This document shows, piece by piece, positions 1-8,976 of a DNA stretch of 64,000 nt (the stretch's first letter is position 1; each line of letters opens with the position of its first letter). The notes beneath the pieces were generated by a model. That model was given only the letters and a program-made list of their open reading frames with translations. It did not search any database and was not told the DNA's origin. The DNA comes from Burkholderia savannae (GTDB lineage: Bacteria; Pseudomonadota; Gammaproteobacteria; Burkholderiales; Burkholderiaceae): assembly GCF_001524445.2 (NCBI RefSeq), contig NZ_CP013417.1:2108001-2172000 (forward strand), in the 5' to 3' direction. A program made the translations under genes and the position numbers.

Positions 1-629
1 GTATCGCGCGTCAAGCGCCGCATCCCCTCGCCTTCCGCGCCCACCACGAGCGCCACCGGGCCGTCGAGCTTCGTGTCGTAGAGGCTCGCCGTCGCATCGT
101 CCGACGTGCCGATCACCCACACCCCCGCGTCCTTCAGCTCGCGCAGCGCCCGCGCGAGGTTCGTCACCGTGATGTACGGCACCGTATCGGCCGCGCCGCT
201 CGCGACCTTCGCGGCGGTCGCGTTGAGTCCGGCCGCGCGGTCGCGCGGCGCGATGATCGCGTGCGCGCCTGCCGCGTCGGCGACGCGCAGGCATGCGCCC
301 AGGTTGTGCGGATCGGTCACGCCGTCGAGCACGAGCAGAAGCGCCGGCCCCGCGATCCCGTCGAGCAGCTCGGCGAGGTTCTGCGCGAGCGGCAGATCCT
401 CGACGCGCGCGACGACCCCCTGGTGGCGCTCGGTGTGCGCGAGCCCCCAGAGCCGCGTCTCGTCGGCGGCGATGAGACGCACGCCCGCTTCCTTCGCGGT
501 CTGCAGGAAGTCCTGCATCCGGCGGTCGCGGCGCGTCGCATCGTAGAACACCTCCGCGACCGTCGACGCATCGTGCCGCATGCGCGCGGTCACCGCATGA
601 AAACCGTAGAGAACCTTCAGACGTGACAT
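1..629 (-). CDS. rlmB: RlmB, 23S rRNA Gm2251 2'-O-methyltransferase (3' end cut by window)
   Basis: SpoU-family methyltransferase that modifies G2251 in the 23S rRNA P-loop using S-adenosylmethionine. The ATG at 629 gives [16 protein letters not shown], the usual RlmB N-terminus. About 209 residues are visible: the N-terminal substrate-binding domain (about 1-75), then the SpoU fold with [20 protein letters not shown] (motif 1) and [11 protein letters not shown] (motif 2). The last SAM-knot motif, about 40 residues, lies off the left edge. It sits downstream of rnr on the same strand with a 135-bp gap, the classic rnr-rlmB pairing. Assignment is secure; only the C-terminus cannot be checked. 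Confidence 0.93.
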   Translation of the reverse strand, partial: MSRLKVLYGFHAVTARMRHDASTVAEVFYDATRRDRRMQDFLQTAKEAGVRLIAADETRLWGLAHTERHQGVVARVEDLPLAQNLAELLDGIAGPALLLVLDGVTDPHNLGACLRVADAAGAHAIIAPRDRAAGLNATAAKVASGAADTVPYITVTNLARALRELKDAGVWVIGTSDDATASLYDTKLDGPVALVVGAEGEGMRRLTRD

Positions 630-694
630 GGCTGGAACAACCTTCGATCAAAACGCGCGGCCGCGCATTGCACGGCCGCATTGAAAATGGAAAG

Positions 695-722
695 CGCCGC
701 GCGCCCTTCCGGGTGCGCGGCG
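695..722 (-). terminator. GC-rich hairpin between rnr and rlmB
   Basis: An 8-bp perfect stem (CGCCGCGC/GCGCGGCG) encloses a short loop just after the rnr stop codon. On the minus strand it is followed only by a weak T-containing stretch (CTTTCCATTTTC), so it may be an inefficient terminator or an attenuating/processing hairpin that lowers rlmB expression relative to rnr. Confidence 0.45.
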
Positions 723-764
723 TCTCGATCAGTCGGCGCCGCCTCTCGCGGGCGGCGCGCTCGA

Positions 765-3278
765 TCAGTACTTCTTGCGCGAACGCGCCTTCTTCGCGGC
801 CGGCTTGGACGCGGCGCCCTTCTTGCGCGCCGCCCGCGCCTCATTCACCGCCGCGCTCGGCGCGCTCGCGGCCTTCTTGCGCCGCGCGGGCCCTTCCGCG
901 GGCGGCAGCGAACGCACGCGCGGCCCGGCGGCTTCGGCAGCCGCCGCCGAAGCCGCCGGCCGCGGCGCCTTGACGGGCGTTTCGCGCACGAGCCGGAAAT
1001 CGATCTTGCGCGCGTCGAGGTCCACGCGGCTCACCTGCACGCGCACGCGATCGGACAGCCGATAGCGGATGCCCGTGCGCTCGCCGCGCAGCTCGTTCTT
1101 CACTTCGTCGTACTGGAAGTAGTCGGCGCCGAGCTCGGTCACGTGCACGAGGCCTTCGATGAAGAGCGCGTCGAGCTGCACGAAGATGCCGAACGACGTG
1201 ACGCCGTTCACCATCCCGCCGTACTCCTCGCCGAGCTTGTCGCGCATGAAATAGCACTTGAGCCACGCTTCGACGTCGCGCGACGCCTCGTCCGCGCGCC
1301 GCTCGTTCGACGAGCAATGAAGCCCGAGCTCTTCCCAGATCGCCGTGTTCGACCGCGCGCGGCCGCGCGCCTCGTCGTCCTCGCGCTGCATCGCGCGGGC
1401 CCGCGGCGACAGCGCGGTGTTGAGCTCGACGCCTTCGGGCGACTTCGGTGTGTACTTCTTGCCGGACAGGATCGCGTAGATCGCGCGGTGCGTGAGCAGA
1501 TCGGGATAGCGGCGGATCGGGCTCGTGAAGTGCGCGTACGCGTCGTACGCGAGGCCGAAGTGGCCGATGTTGTCGGGGCTGTAGACCGCCTGCTGCATCG
1601 AGCGTAGCAGCATCGGCTGCAGCATCTGCGCATCGGGCCGATCGCGGATGTGCGCCATCAGCGCCGCATAGTCGCTCGCGTGCGGCGTGTCGCCGCCGCC
1701 CAGCGTGAGCCCCATGTCGCGCAGGAACGCGCGCAGGTTCTCGAGCTTCTCGGGCGTCGGGCCCGCATGCACGCGGTAGAGGCCCGGATGCTTGTTGCGC
1801 TTGAGGAAATCGGCCGCGCAGACGTTCGCGGCAAGCATGCATTCCTCGATCAGGCGATGCGCGTCGTTGCGCTGGCGCGGCAGGATCTGCTCGATCTTGC
1901 CTTGCGCGTTGCAGACGATGTACGTCTCGGTCGTGTCGAAATCGATCGCGCCGCGCTTTTGCCGCGCGGCGAAGAGCGCCTTGTAGACGCCGTACAGGTT
2001 CTGCAGGTGCGGCATCAGCTCGGCGCGGCGCGCGGCCTCCGGCCCCTTCGTGTTCGCGAGCACCGCGGCCACTTCGGTATACGTGAGACGCGCGGCCGAG
2101 TGGATCACGGCCGGATAGAACTGATACGCCTTGATGTCGCCGCGCGCGTTGATGATCATGTCGCACGCGAGCACGCAGCGGTCGACCTGCGGATTCAGCG
2201 AGCACAGCCCGTTCGACAGCTTCTCCGGCAGCATCGGAATCACGCGGCGCGGGAAGTAGACCGACGTGCTGCGCTCGACCGCGTCGCCGTCGAGCGGGCT
2301 GCCCGGCTGCACGTAGTACGACACGTCGGCGATCGCGACGATGAGCCGGAAACCTTCGCCACGGCCGACCGCGACGGGCTCGCAGTATACGGCGTCGTCG
2401 AAGTCGCGCGCGTCCTCACCGTCGATCGTGACGAGCGGCACGTCGCGCAGATCGACGCGATAGCGCAAATCCGCGGGCCGCACCTTGTCCGGCAGCGCCG
2501 CGGCTTCGCCGAGCGCGTGCGCGCCGAATTCGTGCGGCACGCCGTACTTGCGCACCGCGATCTCGATCTCCATGCCGGGATCGTCGATGTCGCCGAGCAC
2601 CTCGACGACGCGGCCGAGCGGCTGCGAATGGCGGCTCGGAAAATCGGTGAGCTCGACCACGACGACCTGCCCGACCTTCGCCTTCTTCACGTTCTGCGTG
2701 ACGAGGATGTCGTGGCTGATCCGCTTGTCCTCGGGCGCGACGATGAGCGCGCCGTTCTCGTTCAGCAGACGCCCGATCACGCGCTTGTTCGCACGCTCGG
2801 TCACCTCGACGACATGCCCTTCCGGCCGCCCGCGCCGGTCATAGCCGACGATCCGCGCGAGCACGCGGTCGTTGTGCATGACCTTCTGCATCTCGGCGTT
2901 CGGCAGGAACAGGTCGTCCTGGCCGTCGTCGCGGATCACGAAGCCGTAGCCGTCGCGATGGCCCTGCACGCGGCCCGCGACGAAGTTGGACGGATGCGTC
3001 AACTGATAATGTCCGCGCTTGTCGAGACGGATCTGACCGTCGCGCTCCATCGCGGCGACGCGACGGAAAAATCCTTCGCGCTCCTGACGCTTGATCGACA
3101 GCGCTTCAGCGATGTCGTTCGCCGCAAGCGGCGCGTCGCTCGTGCGCAGCACGCCGAGAATCTCTTCGCGGCTCGGAATGGGATACGGATACTTGCTCAA
3201 GGGCTTGTCGATGATTTTTCTCGTTGCGTTTGGCTTGCGCGACCGCGGCAAGCGGAGCCGAACGGGCGCGCCGCTCAT
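765..3278 (-). CDS. rnr: Ribonuclease R
   Basis: Processive 3'-5' exoribonuclease for structured RNA, including rRNA/tmRNA turnover. The 837-residue length fits RNase R. Visible order: N-terminal winged-helix segment (YPIPSREEILGVLR), cold-shock/OB segments, the RNB catalytic core with DGEDARDFDDAV near residue 290 (Asp ligands for Mg2+), an S1 domain (GMVNGVTSFGIFVQLDALFIEGLVHV) and a Lys/Arg/Ala-rich basic tail ending KKARSRKKY. The start is uncertain. ATG at 3278 has a GGGGCGG upstream and is chosen; a TTG at 3200 (LSKYPYPIPS) would be closer to the conserved start. It is transcribed towards rlmB. Confidence 0.94.
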   Translation of the reverse strand: MSGAPVRLRLPRSRKPNATRKIIDKPLSKYPYPIPSREEILGVLRTSDAPLAANDIAEALSIKRQEREGFFRRVAAMERDGQIRLDKRGHYQLTHPSNFVAGRVQGHRDGYGFVIRDDGQDDLFLPNAEMQKVMHNDRVLARIVGYDRRGRPEGHVVEVTERANKRVIGRLLNENGALIVAPEDKRISHDILVTQNVKKAKVGQVVVVELTDFPSRHSQPLGRVVEVLGDIDDPGMEIEIAVRKYGVPHEFGAHALGEAAALPDKVRPADLRYRVDLRDVPLVTIDGEDARDFDDAVYCEPVAVGRGEGFRLIVAIADVSYYVQPGSPLDGDAVERSTSVYFPRRVIPMLPEKLSNGLCSLNPQVDRCVLACDMIINARGDIKAYQFYPAVIHSAARLTYTEVAAVLANTKGPEAARRAELMPHLQNLYGVYKALFAARQKRGAIDFDTTETYIVCNAQGKIEQILPRQRNDAHRLIEECMLAANVCAADFLKRNKHPGLYRVHAGPTPEKLENLRAFLRDMGLTLGGGDTPHASDYAALMAHIRDRPDAQMLQPMLLRSMQQAVYSPDNIGHFGLAYDAYAHFTSPIRRYPDLLTHRAIYAILSGKKYTPKSPEGVELNTALSPRARAMQREDDEARGRARSNTAIWEELGLHCSSNERRADEASRDVEAWLKCYFMRDKLGEEYGGMVNGVTSFGIFVQLDALFIEGLVHVTELGADYFQYDEVKNELRGERTGIRYRLSDRVRVQVSRVDLDARKIDFRLVRETPVKAPRPAASAAAAEAAGPRVRSLPPAEGPARRKKAASAPSAAVNEARAARKKGAASKPAAKKARSRKKY

Positions 3279-3373
3279 GCCGCCCCATTCTAACACCCGC
3301 CGCCGCACCGAACGGACCGCACGCCGCGTGTTGCGCGGGATGCGCCGCGCCCTGCGCGCACGATGAAAAAGTG

Positions 3374-3401
3374 TTGACAGGCTCATTCGACCGTCTATAA
3401 T
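3374..3401 (+). promoter_or_regulatory. Sigma70-type promoter of the first tRNA-Leu
   Basis: Consensus -35 TTGACA (3374-3379) and -10 TATAAT (3396-3401) separated by 16 bp, ending 25 bp before the tRNA. Both hexamers are perfect consensus, as expected for a stable-RNA promoter. Confidence 0.85.
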
Positions 3402-3426
3402 TGCGGTCTTTGCAGCACACGCACCT

Positions 3427-3511
<85 letters not shown>

Positions 3512-3517
3512 GATTCG

Positions 3518-3550
3518 AAAAAGCCAGCTTGCGCTGGCTTTTTCTTTTTG
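3518..3550 (+). terminator. Rho-independent terminator of first tRNA-Leu
   Basis: AAAAAGCCAGC / GCTGGCTTTTT stem with a TTGC loop followed by CTTTTT, starting 7 bp after the tRNA CCA end. Confidence 0.9.
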
Positions 3551-3616
3551 TGTGAGGCTGCCTATGTCTCGTGAAAACTGTCTTCAATGAATTTTTGGTC
3601 TCTCCCTAAATTTCTG

Positions 3617-3644
3617 TTGACAGAATTCATAAGACGTCTAAAAT
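3617..3644 (+). promoter_or_regulatory. Sigma70-type promoter of the second tRNA-Leu
   Basis: -35 TTGACA (3617-3622) and -10 TAAAAT (3639-3644) with a 16-bp spacer, ending 24 bp before the second tRNA. This shows the two tRNA genes are independent transcription units. Confidence 0.8.
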
Positions 3645-3668
3645 AGCGGTCTTGCTCGATGCAGCAGT

Positions 3669-3755
3669 GCCCAGGTGGCGGAATTGGTAGACGCACTAGG
3701 TTCAGGTCCTAGCGGTGGCAACACCGTGGAGGTTCGAGTCCTCTCCTGGGCACCA
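3669..3755 (+). tRNA. tRNA-Leu (anticodon CAG), second copy
   Basis: 87 nt with encoded CCA. Fully paired acceptor GCCCAGG/CCTGGGC, anticodon stem CTAGG/CCTAG with loop TTCAGGT (CAG), and long variable arm CGGTGGCAACACCG. It is the same isoacceptor as the copy at 3427 but with a perfect acceptor stem and a longer variable arm, so the pair is an old, diverged duplication and not a recent one. Confidence 0.97.
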
Positions 3756-3778
3756 TCTCTTATCGAGCAAAACAACGA

Positions 3779-3809
3779 ACCCCGTAACGCATCGCGTACG
3801 GGGTTTTTT
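3779..3809 (+). terminator. Rho-independent terminator of second tRNA-Leu
   Basis: AACCCCGTA / TACGGGGTT stem followed by TTTTTG, 24 bp after the tRNA. Confidence 0.88.
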
Positions 3810-3810
3810 G

Positions 3811-4283
3811 TTTCTCGCACACGCCGCGCCGTTCGATCGCGTCTCGTGTGATGTCGGCGGCATGCATCGCGCATGCGACGCCATCGCGATCGTCGCCGCT
3901 TCATCGCCGCGCGTCCGTGTCGCTCCGTCCTTGCGTCCTCTTCGTCCGCTCTTCGCTCCGCTTTGAACCCGGCCGAGCCGGCCCGTCACGCGACCTCGCT
4001 CGGGACAACCAACGAAACGCTTTCACGTCACCCACACCGCACATCCGATGCGCGCGGCGCTCGCAATGGCACGAACGCATGCTCGCGTTGCCGAGCGCCG
4101 CGCAAGACGGTCGGCGCAATTCGCAAGCGTGCGCCGATCCGCGTCCGAACGCGCCTGCGCCCGCCGCGGAGCGCGCGCCATGTCGCTTTACCGGCGCATC
4201 ACATTTGATCTTCGCCGCCCCCATTCGTATAACGATCACGCGCCCGACGCACTTTCAGCACACGAATCCGAGACCCGGCGCGA
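3811..4283. other. Non-coding stretch with no recognisable gene
   Basis: About 470 bp between the tRNA-Leu terminator and the first recognisable codons of the M28 peptidase remnant. Open frames exist on both strands but give only Arg/Ser/Ala-rich translations typical of GC-rich shadow frames. It presumably holds the eroded 5' part of the peptidase gene, but no peptidase-like residues can be recovered here. Confidence 0.5.
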
Positions 4284-5334
4284 GCCGGCAAGCCGGACGC
4301 GTTCTTCCGCGAGCGCGCGCTGCGCGTGTTCGATCCGGACAATGCGTTCCCGCCGTCGGCGCCGTACGTGCGCACGAGCTTCATGCTCGGCGCACTCACC
4401 GCGATGCTCGACGCGCTGCAGGCGGCGGGCGCGGCCGGCGTCGTGATGATCGCCGACACGTCCGCCGCCGAGGCGACCAGGCTCTATGCACCGTACGACG
4501 GCCGGCCGCGACGTGCGCCCGGCCTGTTCGTCGATCGCGCGACGGGCGCAAAGCTCGTCACGCTCGCGAAGCGCGGCGCCACGCTCAGGCTGCCGCTCGA
4601 CGCGAGCGTCGAGCGCGTGCAAACGCGCAACCTGATCGGCATCATCCCCGGCGCGACTGACGAGCTGACCGTCGTCAACAGCCACACCGACGGCACGAAC
4701 GGAATCGAGGACAACGGCCCGAACGCGATCGTCGCGATCGCGCAGTACCTGTACCGCCTGCCCCGCGCGGCGCTGCCGCGCACGATCATGCTGTCGAGCG
4801 GGCACTTCGCGGGCGGGCTCGGCATCGAGGATTTCCTCGCTCGCCACGCGCACGACGGGCTCGTCGCGCGAATCGCGTGCGTCGTCACGATCGAGCATCT
4901 GGGTGCGCAGGAATAGCTGCCGAATGCGCGCGGCGCGCTCGCGCCGACCGGCCGCGCGGAGCCGGCGGCGCTCTTCATGCCGCCCGTGCCCGCGCTCGTC
5001 GACGCGGCCGACGCGCTGGTGCGCCGCGCGAACGCCGCGCCCGCGTTCGTGATGCCGCCGCTCAATCCGAACGGAGGCGGCAGCGCCGACGACGCCGCCT
5101 GGCCCGGCGAGGGCCAGTATTTCTGGGGCCGCGGGCGCGTGCCGACGATCAACGTCATCACGGGCCCGACGTATCTCCTCAACTACGGACGGCGTGACGA
5201 CCGCGGAGAAGATCGACTATGTGCGCCTGCGCCACGAAATCGCGGCGACGACGCAAACGCTGCTCGATCTGTCACGCGTGCCGTTCTCCGAATTGCGCGC
5301 GGTGCGGCCGGGCATGCGCGCGGCCACACTGTGA
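4284..5334 (+). pseudogene. Decayed M28-family metallopeptidase
   Basis: Remnant of an exported-type zinc aminopeptidase. From about 4287 one frame reads GKPDAFFRERALRVFDPDNA and continues with M28-like blocks: VVNSHTDGTNGIEDNGPNA (the HTD and DNG metal-ligand region) and IMLSSGHFAGGLGIEDFL. Three lesions are visible: no start codon or N-terminus; an in-frame TAG at 4914-4916 after HLGAQE, with the frame continuing LPNARGALAPTGRAEPAALF; and a frameshift at 5185-5193 where ACGG is duplicated. Removing one ACGG restores LLNYG-VTTAEKIDYVRLRHE, ending at TGA 5334. It is almost certainly non-functional. Confidence 0.85.
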
Positions 5335-5350
5335 CGCTTGCGCTCGCGTG

Positions 5351-5383
5351 CCGACGGGCGCCGACGGGCGCCGACGGGCGCCG
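5351..5383. repeat. 10-bp tandem repeat, three copies
   Basis: Three perfect head-to-tail copies of CCGACGGGCG plus a partial CCG, just after the M28 pseudogene. Short GC-rich minisatellite; no function is inferred. Confidence 0.8.
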
Positions 5384-5546
5384 TAAGCGCGAGGCATGCG
5401 AACGGACGAACCGAGCGGCCGCCGGCGCGATGCACAAACGAAGCGGGGCGACACGAAGCGGCACGGAGCGACACGATCGGCCGGCGCGACGATCGCGCCG
5501 CGCGCATCGGCGCCATGCACGCGCGGCGGCGGACGCCGCCGACGCA

Positions 5547-7259
5547 TCACGCATGCTGCGGCTCGCCCGCCGCCAGCAGTTGCAGGCTCTCGTCGACGCT
5601 CAGCTCGGACAGCGCGCCCGCCCGCAGCGCTCCGTCGGCCGCGCGCTGAAGCACGCGCAGCACGTTCGGCTTCAGGCGCACGAACACGAGGCGCCAGCCG
5701 CGCGCGTCGCATTCGGCGGCGAACGTCTTCAGCGCTTCGATCGTCGTGCCGTCGATGTCGGGCGATTCCTCGAGGCTCAGCATCACCGTGTGCACGGGCG
5801 GCTGCGCATCGCGCGCGAGATGCCGCACCATGTTCAGCACGCGCTCCGCGTTCGCGAAGAAGAGCTGCGCCTCCGGCCGCACGATCACCACGCCCGGGAT
5901 CGGCTTCGCATCCTCGTGCATCGACACGTCGACGAAATCGTGGCTCTCCCGCAGCCGTCCAAGCACGCTCACGTTCGGCTCGGACAGTTGCCGCAGCGTC
6001 AGCAGCAAGCTCACGCCGATCGCGGCGAGCAGGCCGTGCAGCACGCCGAGCACGATCACGGCCGACAGCGCGGCGATCACGACGATCCGGTCGCGACGCC
6101 ATGCCCAGTACGGCCGGAACACTTCGGGATGCAGAGAATGGCTGACCGCGAAGATCACGATCGCGGCGAGCACGGGCTCCGGGATGCGCGCGAGCTGCGG
6201 CAGCAGCAGCCAGACGATCAGCGCGATCACGGCCGCCGCGAAGAGGCCCGCCATGCGCGTCTGCGCGCCCGCCGCCTCGTTCGCCGACGTCGCCGAATAG
6301 CCGGCGCCCACGGGCATTCCGTGCAGCAGCCCGGAGACGAGATTCGCGCAGCCGAGCGCGACGAGATCGCGGTTCGGCGAAATCGCGTCGCCATGCTTGA
6401 GCGCGAAGTTGCGAATCGACCCGTACGACTCCGCGTACAGGATCAGCATCAGCGCGAAGCCGAACTCGGCCGTCTGCATCCATGCGGAGCGGCCGAGCAC
6501 CGGCATCCCGAACGCGAGATTCTGCAGGTCGATCGTGCCGACGACCGCGATCCCGTAGCGATGCCAGTCGATCCAATAGCCGGCCGCGATGCCGAGCACG
6601 ATGACGACGAGCGTCGCCGGCACGCGCGAGCGCCGCCCGAGCGCGAACAGGATCGCGAGCGCCGTCGCGCCGAGCGCCGCGCTGTGCACGTTGCCGTTCG
6701 GAATCCCGAGCAGCAGGTCGAACGTGAAGCGCAGCGTATCGCTGTGGTGGATCGGCACGTCGAGGATCTTCGGCAACTGCTTGATTACGATCGTGAGCGC
6801 GAGACCGAACGTGAAGCCGCGCAGCACCGGGCGCGCGATGAAATCCGACATGCCGCCGAGGCGCGCCGCGCCCGCGAGGATGAACAGGATGCCCGTCGTC
6901 GCGACGAGCGCGGCCGCTAACAGAAGTTGCGCGGCGACGTTCGGCCCGGCCTCGGAAATCACGGTCGCGGCGAGCACGACGGCCGACGACGATGTCGCCG
7001 ACACGATCGCGAAACGGCTGCTGCCCGCGATCGCATAGACGACGAGCCCGGCCAGCAGCGCGATGAGCCCCGCCTGCGGCGGCAGGTTCGCGAGCCCCGC
7101 GTACGCGACCGCCTCGGGAATCAGCAGGCCCGCGATCGACAGCCCGGCGAGTGCGTCGAGCGCCGTGCGGCGGCCGCGCGGCGCGGGCGGCGCGTCGAGC
7201 GCGGCGAAATGCTCGGCCTGCTGAGGCGGCGCGTCGATACGCTTCGTACGAGAGTCCAT
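5547..7259 (-). CDS. SulP-family anion (sulfate-type) permease with STAS domain
   Basis: 570-residue inner-membrane transporter of the SLC26/SulP family. The membrane domain (about residues 35-410) opens with the family pattern LAGLSIAGLLIPEAVAYAGLANLPPQAGL and shows many hydrophobic helices. The C-terminal STAS domain (about 440-555) contains VVIVRPEAQLFFANAERV and the loop LSLEESPDIDGTTIEAL. Members move sulfate, bicarbonate or dicarboxylates; the substrate cannot be read from sequence. It lies 46 bp downstream of the ParB-like gene on the same strand. No carbonic anhydrase gene is adjacent, which would have favoured a bicarbonate role. Confidence 0.9.
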   Translation of the reverse strand: MDSRTKRIDAPPQQAEHFAALDAPPAPRGRRTALDALAGLSIAGLLIPEAVAYAGLANLPPQAGLIALLAGLVVYAIAGSSRFAIVSATSSSAVVLAATVISEAGPNVAAQLLLAAALVATTGILFILAGAARLGGMSDFIARPVLRGFTFGLALTIVIKQLPKILDVPIHHSDTLRFTFDLLLGIPNGNVHSAALGATALAILFALGRRSRVPATLVVIVLGIAAGYWIDWHRYGIAVVGTIDLQNLAFGMPVLGRSAWMQTAEFGFALMLILYAESYGSIRNFALKHGDAISPNRDLVALGCANLVSGLLHGMPVGAGYSATSANEAAGAQTRMAGLFAAAVIALIVWLLLPQLARIPEPVLAAIVIFAVSHSLHPEVFRPYWAWRRDRIVVIAALSAVIVLGVLHGLLAAIGVSLLLTLRQLSEPNVSVLGRLRESHDFVDVSMHEDAKPIPGVVIVRPEAQLFFANAERVLNMVRHLARDAQPPVHTVMLSLEESPDIDGTTIEALKTFAAECDARGWRLVFVRLKPNVLRVLQRAADGALRAGALSELSVDESLQLLAAGEPQHA

Positions 7260-7305
7260 GCGCGCTCCGTGTTCGTTGTCCGTCGATCGAATGAGGACGC
7301 GGCGC

Positions 7306-7932
7306 TCAGCGCGGCGCCGCGATCACGCCGGACCATCCCGGCAGATAGCGCGCCTCCTGCGTGTGCGCGTGGCCGAGCGCCGCTTCGAGCGCCGTCGCGA
7401 AATCCTTGCGGATCTGCGTCAGCGCGATTTTCGGGCGCAGGAAATCGGCCCACAGGAATTCGCTGAACGGCGTCGCGTCCTTCGCGTAGCCGCCCGCCGT
7501 GCGCAGTTCGCCCGCCAGGCTGCGGTAAGGATCGTCCTTCAGGCCGACGAGCGACTTCGGCAAGCGGGCGTAGTCATGGCGCACGCCGTTCGTGCCGAAC
7601 GGATGCACCCACTGGTTGTGCTCCATCATCCGCCAGAAGATCGTTTCGTCGAGCCATGACAGATCCTTCAGCAGCATCGCCCTCACCTCGGTCACGCCCT
7701 CTTCGATGAGCGCGAGCCCGAGATGATGATGATCGGTGATGAAGTACTCGCCGCCCGGCCCCAACACGGCCGGAAACCAGTGCGAATCGATCGCGGCCTT
7801 GCGCGCCTTCTTGCCGAGCGATTTCCAGTGCTTGCGCTTCGCCTTCACTTCGCGATACCCGACCGTGATCTGCGTCGGGCGCAGCGCGTCGAGCTTGGCG
7901 GGGATGAGATGCACGTCGTGGCCGATCGTCAT
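7306..7932 (-). CDS. ParB-like nuclease-domain protein
   Basis: 208 residues starting at ATG 7932 (MTIGHDVHLIPAKLDALRP). It resembles the stand-alone ParB-like family (ParBc_2 type): PTQITVGYREV followed by a Lys-rich segment (KAKRKHWKSLGKKARKAA), then FITDHHHLGLALIEEGV with three adjacent histidines, and WRMMEHNQWVHPFGTNG. It has no helix-turn-helix or ParB partner-binding segment and no parA nearby, so it is not the chromosomal partition protein. A signal peptide is not evident at this start. Biochemical role unknown. Confidence 0.7.
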   Translation of the reverse strand: MTIGHDVHLIPAKLDALRPTQITVGYREVKAKRKHWKSLGKKARKAAIDSHWFPAVLGPGGEYFITDHHHLGLALIEEGVTEVRAMLLKDLSWLDETIFWRMMEHNQWVHPFGTNGVRHDYARLPKSLVGLKDDPYRSLAGELRTAGGYAKDATPFSEFLWADFLRPKIALTQIRKDFATALEAALGHAHTQEARYLPGWSGVIAAPR

Positions 7933-8063
7933 GGTGGGACTCCCGAATAGGATGTCGGCAACGATACATGGGATCGGCGCTCGCGTTAATACCGCATTGC
8001 CCCCGAGGCTTGCGCCATGCGTACTGCCGCACGGTGCGCGGCGCGCGCGGCGGCACCCGGGCG

Positions 8064-8636
8064 TCAGCGGCGAGCCGCGACAGTCGAAAGAGTCGCGAGG
8101 TCCGCGCGCTCGAGCCGGTGACGGACGTACGGGATGCCGTCCTGCACGATGCCGACGCGCCGCATCCCGAGCTTGCGCGCGACGTGCAGCGACGCGTCGT
8201 TCTGCGCGGCGATGTCCGCGACGATGCGCGGCAGCCTGACCGTCTCGAACGCGTGCCGCACGACGCGCCGCGCGGCTTCGCTCGCGATCCCGCGCCCCCA
8301 TGCTTCGCGCACGAGGCGCCAGCCGATCTCGACGTCGCGGCCGCCTTCGGCGAAATCGGGAATCAGCAGCGTCCAGCCGACGAAGCGCTCGGGCCGCGCC
8401 TTCTCGAAGATCGACCAATAGCCGAGGCCGGGCGGATACGCGCGCGTGATCCGATGCTCGACGAAACGGCGATGCTCGAGCGGATCGCTCCACGGACCGG
8501 CGATGTGGCGCGTCACGTCCGGATCGCGATCCATCGCGATGCATGCGTCGAGGTCGGCGAGCATGCGCGGGCGCAGCCACAAGCGATCGGTTTCGAGAAC
8601 CGGCAGCGCCGGGAGAGCTTGCGAATCCGAATCCAT
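8064..8636 (-). CDS. GNAT-family N-acetyltransferase (RimJ/RimL-like)
   Basis: 190 residues from ATG 8636 (MDSDSQALPALPVLETDRLW); an ATG at 8648 would add four. Family hallmarks: ETDRLWLRPR at the start, WTLLIPDFAEGGRDVEIGWRL (beta strands), then WGRGIASEAARRVVRHAF, the acetyl-CoA pyrophosphate loop (Q/R-x-x-G-x-G/A type), and AAQNDASLHVARKLGMRRVG, typical of RimJ/RimL-type enzymes. These acetylate N-termini of ribosomal proteins or small amines; the target is unknown. It is divergent from the MFS gene. Confidence 0.85.
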   Translation of the reverse strand: MDSDSQALPALPVLETDRLWLRPRMLADLDACIAMDRDPDVTRHIAGPWSDPLEHRRFVEHRITRAYPPGLGYWSIFEKARPERFVGWTLLIPDFAEGGRDVEIGWRLVREAWGRGIASEAARRVVRHAFETVRLPRIVADIAAQNDASLHVARKLGMRRVGIVQDGIPYVRHRLERADLATLSTVAARR

Positions 8637-8648
8637 CTGTAAGCACAT

Positions 8649-8976
8649 GAAAGAAAGAGGACGGCGCTACCTTAGCATCGCCCGCCGCATCGCGAAAACC
8701 GCGGCGAATCGCGCCGGTTCGCACGCGCAGCCGGGCGATCCCGCGCCGTTCGCTCGACGCGATGCGGCGCGACGCGATGAGCTCGACGTGACGAATGCGG
8801 CGCACACATCGGTTACGTCCTGGGCAACAAGGTATTTCATAGGGATAAATCCGGATCGGATCGTTCAGAGCCCTCGCGCGCGCGATGAGCGGCGTACACT
8901 CGCATTACCGCCTGCGCGCAGCGCCAGCCGGACGGTGCGGGCCACGACGGCGCTTTCCCTCGAGGAGACCGCCGCC
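8649..8976. other. Divergent intergenic region, GNAT / MFS
   Basis: 328 bp holding the promoters of two divergent genes. A locally AT-richer segment lies near 8830-8860, but no convincing -35/-10 pair or operator could be picked out. A GAGGAG ribosome-binding site at 8962-8967 precedes the MFS start. Confidence 0.4.

Noticed and set aside
4064..4079. TGGCACGAACGCATGC resembling a sigma54 promoter
   Set aside because: The -12 half does not match TTGC at the required spacing, and no intact gene follows.
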